A stretch of 64,000 bases of DNA from Larix kaempferi (taxonomy: Eukaryota > Streptophyta > Pinopsida > Pinales > Pinaceae). Both the position numbers and the translations under genes were made by a program. Positions 1-9,772 of this stretch are shown here, piece after piece. How positions within the stretch are numbered: position 1 is the first letter of the stretch; the number at the start of each line of letters is the position of its first letter. Where the stretch lies: NCBI GenBank assembly GCA_027924585.1, contig BSBM01000151.1, positions 10,263,501 through 10,327,500 on the forward strand, in the 5' to 3' direction. Under the pieces are notes generated by a model. That model was not told the origin of the DNA and did no database searches. It was given only the letters and a program-made list of their open reading frames with translations.

Positions 1-1845
1 TGTGTGCCATGTAGGCCCTAATCATATTCAAGCAGTTTTCAATGATATAAATAAGATAGAGCATGCTCTGCATATTAACCCTAATAATTTAGACATGCAT
101 GTTCTTGTCTAGGGTCACAAAATACTCATTCATTTTGCAGATGTGTCTCACATGCCTTCTGGGCATAGCTTTACCATCTCACTTTCATGGTTTACCGACA
201 TGCGGTTTAGCTAAGACATTATCAATGGCGTTTCACCCGAAACCCATTTCCAAAGCACGGGGTCTTTCCCATCTGGTTTGGCTTTGGCAGACCATCACTC
301 CTGTTCTTCCTGCAATGTGTCGTCTTCAAAAATTGATTCGCTTAGCCATGAGCCTGTTCTTATATCGTTTGGCTCTTGCTCATGGTAGATTCCAATCTTC
401 ATCATGGACTTATCCATATTTGCCATGCCCAAAACAATCTACCTAAAATCTGAAACTTCAATCAGCCAAATGCTTTGTAAGTTTCTATGCATATAATATT
501 TCATTGCTGCCACAGTCACTGAAGCATTTTAATATCACCAAAACAATCTGCTTCCTGTGAATTATTACCATACTAGAGTTGCATGGTTCGATTTCATCAT
601 TTTATGCAATTATTCTCTTGCTCTTAAGATTGATAATAGTGCACCATTCCATCTATTATCTAATTGCAATGAAACATACATCACAATCATGCATTCTCAC
701 AATGCATCTCATCATGTGCACCTATATCTATGCATGCACATTTACATCACTCACATAATCTTTTAATGTGTATTCACTCAATGCATAACCACAAGATTGT
801 GCATAATATCTTAATGCACATTTCCTCAATGCTACCTTGCATTAAGTTATGAGTACTATGCGTTCAACATAATTCAAACATAGTTGAAGGGATCTTACCA
901 AATCCTCTTTCAACATTCATGCAATTTATGCACCAATAACCATTACCTGCATGGCTATCATTTACATCACTTGATGTTACCTGATCAGTTGGCCTCTTAC
1001 CAAGGCTACACAGTCCTTTTGCCAACCTCATGATCATATATTTGTTGCACCATCCCTTCCTCATACGGTTGTTGGTCATATGCAACAATCATCATCCACA
1101 TCTTCAGCCATGCTTCGGTTGTATTTGATCCTACGACCAATGGGAACATAACTACTTATTAGCAGCCACAATGACTATCTTAAGTAGCTCATTGCATATG
1201 TAAAACCTCACTATTTTACCAAGATGTAATATCATATACATGCACAAACATTTTCACATGCACCGTGCAATATTTATTTTTAATCTATTACTCTCTTGCA
1301 TTTCCAGCATCCTTATGCCATAATTTTCCAGTATATAAATACGATAGCGAGAGAGGAGTTAAGGAATTCTTCCCAATTCCTCATTCTGTCATGGAGTTCC
1401 TCATCCAAATCATAGCTAATCCTTTCCTTGCCTTCCCTACCAAGCATACAAGCAATCATTAGCTATGATATTATCATGAATTAACAATTCAACATATACA
1501 TATGTGCAATCATTCATTCTTGTTGTTTTCCAACATACAATTCTTATGCTATAAACAGAATTAGTTTTAAGGTGAGGAATTTCCCCTTTCATCTTCCATA
1601 ATGGATATCACAACCAATTTCTCTTGCTGAGAATTCCACCACCCTTTATGCAATCCATGCTCCTCATCCCAAGAGTGCATTTCACGCTTTCAATGACTGT
1701 CTCCGGGGGACGACGGGGGTCAAAGGGGCTTGCCCCCTTGTGGCTTCCAAAAACCTTCAATTTTGTGCAATCTGGCACACAAGTTCCATGGAATTTTTCA
1801 ACTTTCGGAGCCTGAAAAATCTCTCTGAAAAATGGCTGAAATTCC
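1..1845. other. Internal region of element Z, nothing recognised
   Basis: AT-rich sequence with only short open frames on either strand. I see no retroviral motifs. By position it belongs to the interior of minus-strand element Z. Confidence 0.4.
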
Positions 1846-2750
1846 TTGTTTTGGAGCAACTCAGCGATTTCTTCCGACCTGTTTCAGGCCAACTCGCCGA
1901 GTTCTTCCGGTCGAAGACTCAGTTTTTCCTTCCGATCCATTGCGGACCAACTTGCCGAGTCCTTCCACCATTGCGGGGCGACTTGCTGTGTTATTCCGAA
2001 ATTTTCTCTTGGACGCCGAAAAATACTTAGAAAAACCTTCCGCCGTTTCGGACCATCTTGCTGAGTTCTCCCGCTGTTTCGGAGCAACTCGTCGAGTTCT
2101 CCCACTGTTTCGGAGCAACTTGCCAAGTTCTTCCGAAATTTCTCTTGGACGCCGAAAAATACTTAGAAAAACCTTCCACCGTTTCGAACCATCTTGCTAA
2201 GTTCTCCCGCTGTTTCGGAGCAACTCGCCGAGTTCTCCCGCTGTTTCAGAGCAAATCACCAAGTTCTTCCGAAATTTCTCTTGGACGCCCGAAAAATACT
2301 TAGAAAAACCTTCCGCCATTTTGGACCATCTTGCTAAGTTCTCCCGCTGTTTCGGAGCAACTCGCCGAGTTCTCTCGCTGTTTCGGAGCAACTCGCCAAG
2401 TTCTTCCGAAATTTTTTTCCATCTTTCCGCCGAACTTATTGATTTGTTTTGCCATGTTGTGGAACAACTTGCCGAGTCCTTCCTCAGTTTCGGGCCAACT
2501 CGCTGAGTCTGGCCGCCGAAAACACTTAGAATTTTTTTTGAAATTTTTCTTCCCTTCCCCGGGCACTTCCGCAACTTCGGGCCAACTTGCCGAGTTCTTC
2601 CGCCATTGCGGAACAACTCACTAAGTTCTTCCATAGTTGCAGCGAACTTATTGATTTCCTGCCGCGTTGCGGAACAACTTTCCGAGTCCTCCCGCCGTTG
2701 CAGACGAACTCACCGAGTTTTTTCGCTGCAGTTTTTTTTAATTATTTTGG
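1846..2750. repeat. Tandem-repeat leader of element Z (about 137-bp units)
   Basis: A higher-order tandem repeat has a period of about 136-137 bp; the marker ACTTAGAAAAACCTTCC starts near 2025, 2161 and 2298. Each unit holds 31-bp-scale subrepeats of the type TTTCGGAGCAACTCGCCGAG. The array decays toward 2750. Both strands stay open for 60-145 codons because of the repeat, with no protein family recognised. It lies between the primer-binding site and the unseen coding part, so it is a 5' leader array. Confidence 0.75.
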
Positions 2751-2896
2751 CAGAAAACTCATAGATACATAGAAATGTTTTTTGATAAATTTTGAAAATT
2801 TGAAATTTTTCTTAACAGTCTATGCTGGGCAGGAGGCATACTTACCTCTGCAAGTTGTGACAGGTAGCCCATGAAGGCCCAATGCTGCAACCAGCA

Positions 2897-2908
2897 GCTC
2901 TGATACCA
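2897..2908 (-). other. Primer-binding site, initiator tRNA-Met (element Z)
   Basis: The minus strand reads TGGTATCAGAGC three bases inside the LTR. This is the standard plant LTR-retrotransposon primer-binding site, complementary to the 3' end of initiator tRNA-Met. Confidence 0.85.
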
Positions 2909-2911
2909 AAA

Positions 2912-4357
2912 TGTAATGTCCCTCCTATCCTACAAGGCTATGGAGAGGACACTAACAATAATACTGGACATCTAGTCCCATACTTAATCAAATAAGCATT
3001 CATATAAATTGTAGATGGACATATGCAAATGCATATCATCTTGAAAACACAGCAGAATTTAATTCCACTACACATCCATCATACATTCCATATTTTCATG
3101 TCATTCATCAATTAAGCAATATCAAATTAGCAAATGAGAATACTTATCTTAAACCAAGTAGTCCCTGAGAAACCAGCTATGCTTCTGCAACATTCCACCC
3201 AACCGTAGGCCATTGTGCTCCTCAATCTATCAGCACCACTGCCACCCCCGAGCTGGGCATGATCTCCACAAGGAAAAGGGGAAAGCAGGCTCTCACATAG
3301 CCAAAGATACACCAGAATCAGCCAAACCAATCAGCAGTTGGGTTTCTCAGGATGCTAAGAGATGGACAGAGGTGAATTACTAGGCTAGTAGCTCAACCAT
3401 TGAGCTATGGATACTTTATTGGGCTCATCAAGCCAAATCTGTCCTCTTACACTCCTGAATCTTCTGCTCACAGGTTCAAACTAAACAGGGAGGGACATAA
3501 CAGCCAGAAATGCAAGTGCTGGGCGTTTTTGCAGTAGGATGCCCAATGATGGGATTTCAACCAGTTCAGAAAAACGTGGGGAAGCCCAAAACGAAAATTG
3601 GAAAATGGGAAAACAACCCCAGGAGCATAATCGTTTTCAGAAAAAACGTCCATGGGCATTTGATGGGCAGAAACAGCCTCTATAACCCTAGAAAATCGTG
3701 GTTCTCTTCTCCCATCCACTGTGCTAACCAAAAACGAGTTCCCAGGCATGGAAAAATGCAGAGAAATGGTGAAAACGTGAAGAAAAAACCCCAGTTCGCC
3801 CCAGGTTGTGTGAGAGAGGAAAGACCGATGTTCTGAATGGCTTGGGAAGGAAAAATGTGGGTGATTTCTTGCCTTGCAAGCAAAAAAATCGAATTCCCAG
3901 ATTGATGGCTTGCCCATACTCGAAATTGGCTGCCATACCTCATCATTCCCAAGGCATTAACTGCCCCAACCCACTCTTGGAAGAATTTAATGATTGGGGC
4001 ATAAGCCAAAATGGGTAGTTGGGATCTCATGGGTTTTATCATTGACACATGGATTGACTCCATGGCTCAAGGGTTTGGTTATTTTTCCTCCCTATTCCTT
4101 GTAAGATCATGCCCCATCTCTTTGTTGCATTGCATAGCTGGTTGTGGGTTTTTCATTAAAATTGCATATTTACATGATGTCCGAATTTACATTGTGCATG
4201 GCTAGCACAAGAACCATATGCATCTATTCTAATTGCCGATACATAGAACGATAAATCAATGGCAGGGCCTTGGCCTTGAGCTCCTCACCATGACTAAATA
4301 AAAATATTTACATCATTTACCATATTAATGCAATAGGGTCAAGATGGGGACATTACA
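2912..4357 (-). repeat. 5' LTR of element Z
   Basis: This is a 1446-bp LTR bounded by TG...CA within an 11-bp perfect terminal inverted repeat. The side next to the primer-binding site makes it the 5' LTR of a minus-strand element. The scattered short open frames inside it (for example 3468-3917 minus) look like chance ORFs. Confidence 0.8.
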
Positions 4358-5245
4358 CCAATGAGGGATGAATTTACATAAGGATGGGACAATGTCTACA
4401 ATGTTTCGTAGGATTACATCAATCCCACCGCCGATGGGGAATTGGGGTGGCGAAGTGTTATTTCAACATCATTAGACTCTGATGAGGCGCTAGAAAATTG
4501 GCAGAATCGATTACATGAAGTATCATTCAGAAGGTGAGCGTGAATCACTCAGTCATTGAGATGGGTAGTGACAAAGGTATGCGATTTGCCGATATATGAA
4601 GGATTACCTAATCTGTCTATATTCATCGCCTAATTCGAAGAAAATGTATCAGAACCACAATGACTAATGGCGTTGGAAGAAGCACTGAAGGATACACCAT
4701 CACAGTGGTGGGAAGCACACAAGTCGTCGATAACGAGCTGGACACTATGTCGACAATTGATGGAAGTCATATTTGGGGAGACTGAAGGCTACAATGGAAG
4801 GAAATACAATGGAAGGGGTGATCCAAGGGATCATATGCAAGAGTGTCAAAGCGTATGGGAAATGAGACCGAAATAGGAATGGGTCCATGCGTTCATCCAC
4901 ACACTGGATGAAGTACCGCGGAGCTGGTACATCGCATCAGAATTGCGATGCAGAACAACTACTTGGGAAGAGTTAACTGTTAGATTCAGCAAGACTTTCA
5001 GCTTCTCAAATGAGAACCCCTTCATCCATAGTGCACTACAGGAGATCCGTGAAAAGGTACTCGAAGCAGTTCCGACGGAAAAACCAATGGGATTACAGTG
5101 GACTGTGACACTGAAAATGATGATGGAGTGCTACAATGTGTTGGGAGGACCTGATGAAGAAGATGACCCTAGAGCTATTTATGTCCCAGAGTCGGAGGGA
5201 AGTTGGGATGTCGAAGCACCAGAGATTCCATTCGAAAAATTCTAA
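4358..5245 (+). pseudogene. Degenerate gag of element A
   Basis: The 4667-4876 and 4943-5245 frames are the same frame, separated by an in-frame TAG. More decayed gag-like frame extends left to 4358, where Z cuts it. Gag-like features include a Trp-rich segment (SQWWEAHKSS near 4700), HTLDEVPRSWYIASE near 4905 and the acidic linker PDEEDDPRAIYVPESEG before RT. The product would be the capsid/nucleocapsid precursor. No CCHC zinc knuckle and no DSG/DTG protease motif is seen before the RT begins, so this lineage either lacks them here or has lost them. Confidence 0.65.
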
Positions 5246-6345
5246 CAGCCGCTGAAAATCAAGAAGCTTAATATTGGGTCGGAGGAAAATCTCAAGTTTG
5301 CAACTATTGGAAATTACTGGGACGTTTCGAAAATTGGAAAAGTTACTGATCTACTACACGAGTTCCAAGACTTTTTCCTAACAAAATTTTCAAAAATGAA
5401 GGGCATTTTTTCTGGATACCTGGGCGAAATGAAGATTCCGCTGAAACCTTATGCCAAGTCAGTAAAGAAGCGACCATATAGATTGAATCCCAGGTATAAG
5501 GAGTGAGTGAAAGCTGAGATAGAGCGAATTGTTGATGTAGGAATCATAGAAACCATCGAAGAATTGGAATGGATCAGCACGATGGTTGTCCAAGATAAGA
5601 AGACTGGTGAATTCAGAATTTGTGTCGATCTAAGGAAACTAAACGATGCATGTCTTAATGATCCATTCCCTACACCATTTACTGATGAAGTACTGGAAGG
5701 TGTTGGAGGCCAGGAGATATATTTATTTACAGTGGGATTTTCAGGATACCACCAAATAAAGATCGCGGAAGCAGATCGACATAAAACAACTTTTGTGATG
5801 AAATGGGGTTTGTTTCCATACACAGTAATGTCCTTTGGTCTTAAAAACGCCTGTGCGATATTTTGAAGGCTAATTGTAGCTGCATTTAAAGACTTCATTC
5901 ATAATTTTCTCGTAGTATATATGGACGATTGGACCGTATATGGGTTGGTTAGGACCATGTTCCGAATCTAAGGATAATGTTGGAAAGTTTTCGACAACAT
6001 CAAATTTCGCTGAACTTGAAGAAGTTTATTTTCTGTTCACCATTTGGAATCCTGCTAGGACACATTGTATGTAAGGAGGGGATGCTGGTCGACCCAGCGA
6101 AGATTGCGATCATCGTTGACTTAACACCACGAACGACAGTGAAGCAACTAAGGGCGACGTTGGGACATATTGGATATTACAGGACATTTATCAGGGGATA
6201 TGCAGTGATTACAACACCGATGCAGATGTTGTTAAAGAAGGACACAAAGTTCGAGTCGAACGATGAGTGCCAGAAGGGACCCGATATACTAAAGGAGAAT
6301 ATGGTTGCATCACTGATATTAGTCTTCCCTGATTGGAAAAAATAA
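5246..6345 (+). pseudogene. Degenerate reverse transcriptase of element A
   Basis: RT blocks appear in order across several frames: FRICVDLRKLNDACLNDPFP (about 5611), the FSGYHQIKIAEADRHKTTF block (about 5738), the MSFGLKNACAIF block (about 5828) and an intact YMDD box (5918-5929, followed by W). The thumb/connection segment follows (5977-6345: ISLNLKKFIFCSPFG, then LRATLGHIGYYRTFIRG). In-frame stops near 5506 and 5863 and a frameshift after 5930 break it. It would have synthesised element cDNA in virus-like particles. The order RT-RNase H-integrase is that of Ty3/gypsy. Confidence 0.85.
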
Positions 6346-6905
6346 TTCCACGTCCATGTGATGCATCATCAGTAGTACTGGGAGTAATATTGGCCCAGCC
6401 AGGAGAAGGATCAATTGACCATCCGATCACATTTGTGAGCCGGAAGTTGTCCACTACGGAGAAGAATTATATGACGATAGAGAGAGAAGGCCTAGCAATG
6501 GTCTATGAGCTGTATAAATTCTGTCAATACCTGCTTGGAGGGCATTTTAAAATGTTTACTGACCACTCCACATTAAAATACTTAGTCAATAAGCCTGTGT
6601 TGGGGGGAACATATGTCGTTGGTTGCTTCTATTCTAGGATTTCGATTTTGAAATCATCATGAAACTAAGGTGATTGAATGCAGGACCTGATCACCAGTCA
6701 AGGATTGAATCAGGTGAAGAACCAAATGAGCATTGATGAAGGCTTTCCCGATGCACAACTAGTCAAGATTGGAATGTTTGATGACCATTACGAACAAATT
6801 ATTCAGTTCTTGGCTACAGGAAGCGCACCAGAGGAGTTCACCACCAGTCAGAAGAAACAGTTAGTTGTTAGGGCTGCTAATTTTCAACTAATCGTAGGTC
6901 AGATC
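6333..6905 (+). pseudogene. RNase H and pre-integrase segment of element A
   Basis: The 6333-6662 frame carries RNase H blocks CDASSVVLGVILAQPGEG, then VSRKLSTTEKNY, and FTDHSTLKYLVNKP with the TDH aspartate intact. A frameshift after LGG ends the domain early. The 6678-6911 frame (FPDAQLVKIGMFDDHYEQI and on) is the linker leading to the integrase zinc domain, and it stops where element B enters at 6905. The reading resumes in the integrase at 20174. Confidence 0.8.
6901..6905 (+). repeat. Target-site duplication of element B (left copy)
   Basis: AGATC directly precedes the 5' LTR of element B and is repeated at 20169-20173 directly after its 3' LTR. Confidence 0.95.
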
Positions 6906-8327
6906 TGTTGAGCCCAGAATTGGCCCTTTTTAGTCACCATTATTCATATTTCCTGTCCCTGTCCTACACTATTTATCATGGCAATTAAACCTATTGTTCT
7001 TACCTTATCCACCAAATTACCAAGGTATGGCTGATTATTGTTTTATTTTATTAATGCTTATGATGGTGATAATTAAAGCTATGCATCTCTCAAATTGTGC
7101 TAATATGTTGCGATATTATGAAGGTAGTTGAGACAATGGATTGCAGGAAGATCGGGGCTGAACAAGTCATAAAGAAAGGGATGTTCGTTCCTTGTAGAAG
7201 GTTCCTTGGGGCTCGAATCATCCATCAAGACACAGTCATGACAGGGCAGTTGTAACATCATTTTCTATCTTAAGTGTGTTGCTGCTTGAGTCTAGCTGTG
7301 AGCTGGAAGGACCGCCACTCCTGGGGCAAGTAATAATTCTCTCATATTTGGATATTTCTGTTCTGCCACACATTGTAACAGCTAGATTATTTAGGGCGCC
7401 TGAAGATCAGAGATCTTCATGGCTTCCCAATTATGGGATCAGATGTTACGATTTATATGTATAAATAGGGTGAGTTGCCTCGACTCAGGGGTTGAACAAC
7501 AAACAATTAATTTATTTTGTATTAGTAGCCAAGCCAAAATGTGTACTCATTCTTCTGTTAATATAAGGGGTTACTTCTGAGTTAAAGAGGGTGTTGTTCA
7601 ACCAGCGTCTCTGTGTGAAGACAGGGCCCGTCTTCCATAGAGATTGCTGAGTTAAATTAGGATTTTATCTTTCTTGTTGTGTGATGCTTTGTTCTTTCTT
7701 TTGTACACAGCAGCAATATTTATTGTGTGGATTTCTCAGTAAAATATTACATTTCTGTGAGATTGGTGAATGGTATAGAATAACAGTCGATTGAGTCAGG
7801 GTTGCTTTATACATTTCAATTTCTGTTCACACTGCTGTGTTCATCCTACAGTTGAGACATGATCCCAGGAGCTCTTACAATTTAGCTTTCCTGTTATGTG
7901 TTGATTGATTTCTATTTTGCAATTCAGTTTCTTAGAACAGTTGCTTCAATCTCTTTCATTTGAAATTCTAGAGTAATGTTCAGTTCATGCTTTATGATTC
8001 CCAGCTTGATTAGATTAGACAAGTGATTATTTTAGAATGCGAATGAGATTTCCTTTTTGCAATCGTTGATTAGATCTGATACCATTTCTTCTTGATGCAT
8101 AATAGAAAAGAATTATAGTATATCAGTTAGAAGGCAATTGGGATTGCATAGATTCTTGGGATGAACATGGATGATAGAAGATAAAAGTATTCACATCTAA
8201 TGGTTTTGTGTTTAAGCATATATTGTGCACTTATCCTTTGAAATAAAAAGACTTTCTCGGGTTGACAATAAATTTCATATGCTCTGTGTGTTTGGTATTA
8301 ATTTATCTGCATATAGAGTGCTTGACA
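6906..8327 (+). repeat. 5' LTR of element B
   Basis: 1422 bp, from TGTTGAGCCCAG to GTGCTTGACA, with TG...CA ends. It matches 18747-20168 at a constant offset of 11841 with no indel seen. Confidence 0.95.
7460..7467 (+). promoter_or_regulatory. TATA box in the 5' LTR of element B
   Basis: TATAAATA lies about 550 bp into the LTR, with the next 30 bases a plausible start region. The same box is in the 3' LTR at 19301-19308. It is the likely core promoter of the element's genomic RNA. Confidence 0.6.
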
Positions 8328-8330
8328 TTT

Positions 8331-8348
8331 TGGCGCCGTTGCCGGGGA
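8331..8348 (+). other. Primer-binding site, tRNA-Asp (element B)
   Basis: TGGCGCCGTTGCCGGGGA lies three bases after the 5' LTR. This 18-mer is the primer-binding site known from Athila/Tat-type elements, complementary to the 3' end of tRNA-Asp. Confidence 0.9.
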
Positions 8349-8437
8349 AGGATGAAAATTAAACACTAGTCATTAGTTGCATCTGATAATCGCTCTTAGA
8401 CAGTCTTTTTGTTTGTTTTTGAAATGATCTTCTTCGC

Positions 8438-9016
8438 ATGAATACGAGGAGGGTAAAACGCGATCACCTCCCAACCCCCAAAACCCCACAAATTACTAAC
8501 AGTGCAGGTGGTTCGGGTCGTGGTCGAGGTCCACCGCTGGGTAGAAGAACATTCATCGACGACCTTGTTGACAAAACTGATTCAGCTGTCAGAACTCGTC
8601 AACGGGAGACTCCTATCAAAAGAGGCCCTGCTGATCCTGGAGCGCCAACATCAGGATCCACAGTGGAAGATACAGGAGCAGCTGTGATTCCTGCATATAC
8701 CCCTGCTAAAGAAGGAACGGCTGGTTCAGCTATTACAATTGAAGAATACGCAGCTACTACACCTGAAGAATACGCAGCTGTTACAACTGAAGAATACGCA
8801 GCTACTACACCTGAAGAATACACAACTGTTACAACTGAAGAATACGCAGCTGTTACAACTGAGGTAAGGAACGCAGGAACGAACGAAGAAGAGGATATAG
8901 AAGAAAAGATGAATAACAGACATGAGAACGAAGAGGAAGAAGCAGTGGTACAATACCATCATGAAAATGATTCCCTGCCAGAAGAAACTATGGCTACATT
9001 GCAATTCCCAATATAG
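8438..9016 (+). CDS. Leader ORF of element B, in frame with gag, ends in UAG-CAG-CUA
   Basis: A 192-codon ORF begins at the first good ATG after the primer site. The N-terminus is basic and Gly/Arg-rich (GGSGRGRGPPLGRR). The middle holds a tandem repeat of units like EEYAATTP and EEYAAVTT (about 8740-8860), and the end is acidic. No family is recognised. It ends in TAG at 9014-9016, and the same frame continues at once into gag, so it may be the N-terminal part of a longer polyprotein or a separate leader protein like the extra ORF1 of some Tat-lineage (Ogre) elements. The stop is followed by CAG CTA, which matches the UAG-CAR-YYA readthrough signal. A mutated glutamine codon (CAG to TAG) is the alternative. 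Confidence 0.7.
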   Translation: MNTRRVKRDHLPTPKTPQITNSAGGSGRGRGPPLGRRTFIDDLVDKTDSAVRTRQRETPIKRGPADPGAPTSGSTVEDTGAAVIPAYTPAKEGTAGSAITIEEYAATTPEEYAAVTTEEYAATTPEEYTTVTTEEYAAVTTEVRNAGTNEEEDIEEKMNNRHENEEEEAVVQYHHENDSLPEETMATLQFPI

Positions 9017-9772
9017 CAGCTAGAAGGGACAGCTCCTATGAAAAACATCTCACCGTCGGTGTTACCTCGCTTCCATGGCAGGGCGGCAGAAGATCCAGAT
9101 GAATTCCTTTTTGAATTCGATATCCTCTGTCGCAGCTATGATTATGTCACAGATGCCCAAAAGTTGAAGCTTTTTCCTGCCACCCTGAAGGACAATGCAT
9201 TACGATGGTTCATGAGCCTTGGGGGAGGAACTGTTGCTAATTGGAATAAGATGAAGCAAGTGTTCCTGGAAAAATATCAAGAGTATTGTAACACCAGGGA
9301 CAAAAGGGAGGAGTTATTCAAGATGGTACAGAAGGAGGATGAAAGTTTGGAGGATTTTGTAGAGAGGCTGCTGTACAATGTGCAGAGAGCTAGACAGACG
9401 AACATAGGACTAGATGTGCTCAAGATAATCCTGCTTCGAGGAATCAGGGACGATTGTTTAGACATGCTAAATTTATTAGGAAAGGGAGATATCTCTAAAG
9501 AACCTTTTGAGACAATTGTGGAATTATGTAAGAGATACTCCAGGGGATCTTCTAGACATAACAAGCAGAATAAACGAGATAAGCTGGAACGTGATGTCTT
9601 CGACAGAACTCAGAAGTCATCCAATGGGGGAGCTACACGTGCGGAGATAGGCAATCTTCTTGAAAATTTTAAAACAGAAATGATGAGCTCTATCTCTTCA
9701 GAGATTGATGTCTTGAAGGCCAAGCAAAGACAGGCAGTGGAGGATCTTACACTAGGTGTGTTCTGTCCCTGA
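9017..9772 (+). CDS. gag: gag capsid region of element B
   Basis: Same frame as the leader ORF. The first ATG after the stop is at 9038. The protein shows a Ty3/gypsy capsid pattern: PRFHGRAAEDPDEFLFEFD, then LFPATLKDNALRWFMSL, then WNKMKQVFLEKYQEY, with a basic KQNKRDKLERD stretch near the C-terminus. The frame ends in TGA at 9770-9772 between two cysteines of a zinc-binding motif and continues in the same frame, so the TGA splits the nucleocapsid. TGA could come from CGA by C-to-T change. The product would assemble virus-like particles in the cytoplasm. Confidence 0.85.
   Translation, partial: QLEGTAPMKNISPSVLPRFHGRAAEDPDEFLFEFDILCRSYDYVTDAQKLKLFPATLKDNALRWFMSLGGGTVANWNKMKQVFLEKYQEYCNTRDKREELFKMVQKEDESLEDFVERLLYNVQRARQTNIGLDVLKIILLRGIRDDCLDMLNLLGKGDISKEPFETIVELCKRYSRGSSRHNKQNKRDKLERDVFDRTQKSSNGGATRAEIGNLLENFKTEMMSSISSEIDVLKAKQRQAVEDLTLGVFCP

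Larger units (their letters stand above)
1..4357 (-). mobile_element. Element Z: partial LTR retrotransposon, minus strand
   Basis: Read on the minus strand, a 5' LTR (4357 down to 2912) is followed by a primer-binding site complementary to initiator tRNA-Met and an internal region that runs off the left end of the window. The LTR ends are an 11-bp inverted repeat, TGTAATGTCCC and GGGACATTACA. No gag or pol homology is recognisable in the 2.9 kb of internal sequence; most of the visible part is tandem-repeat leader. On its right it abuts the gag of element A, so it inserted into A, and its target duplication should be CCAAT (4358-4362), repeated beyond the left edge. Its LTR start and primer type resemble chromovirus G at 56200, so a Ty3/gypsy origin is likely but not shown. 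Confidence 0.8.

Noticed and set aside
1832-2634. Overlapping open frames of up to 145 codons on both strands
   Set aside because: All are readings of one tandem repeat without stops in its unit; no start context and no family.
3468-4063. Minus-strand frames of 127-149 codons in the LTR of element Z
   Set aside because: They lie wholly within an LTR, overlap each other in different frames and show no family.
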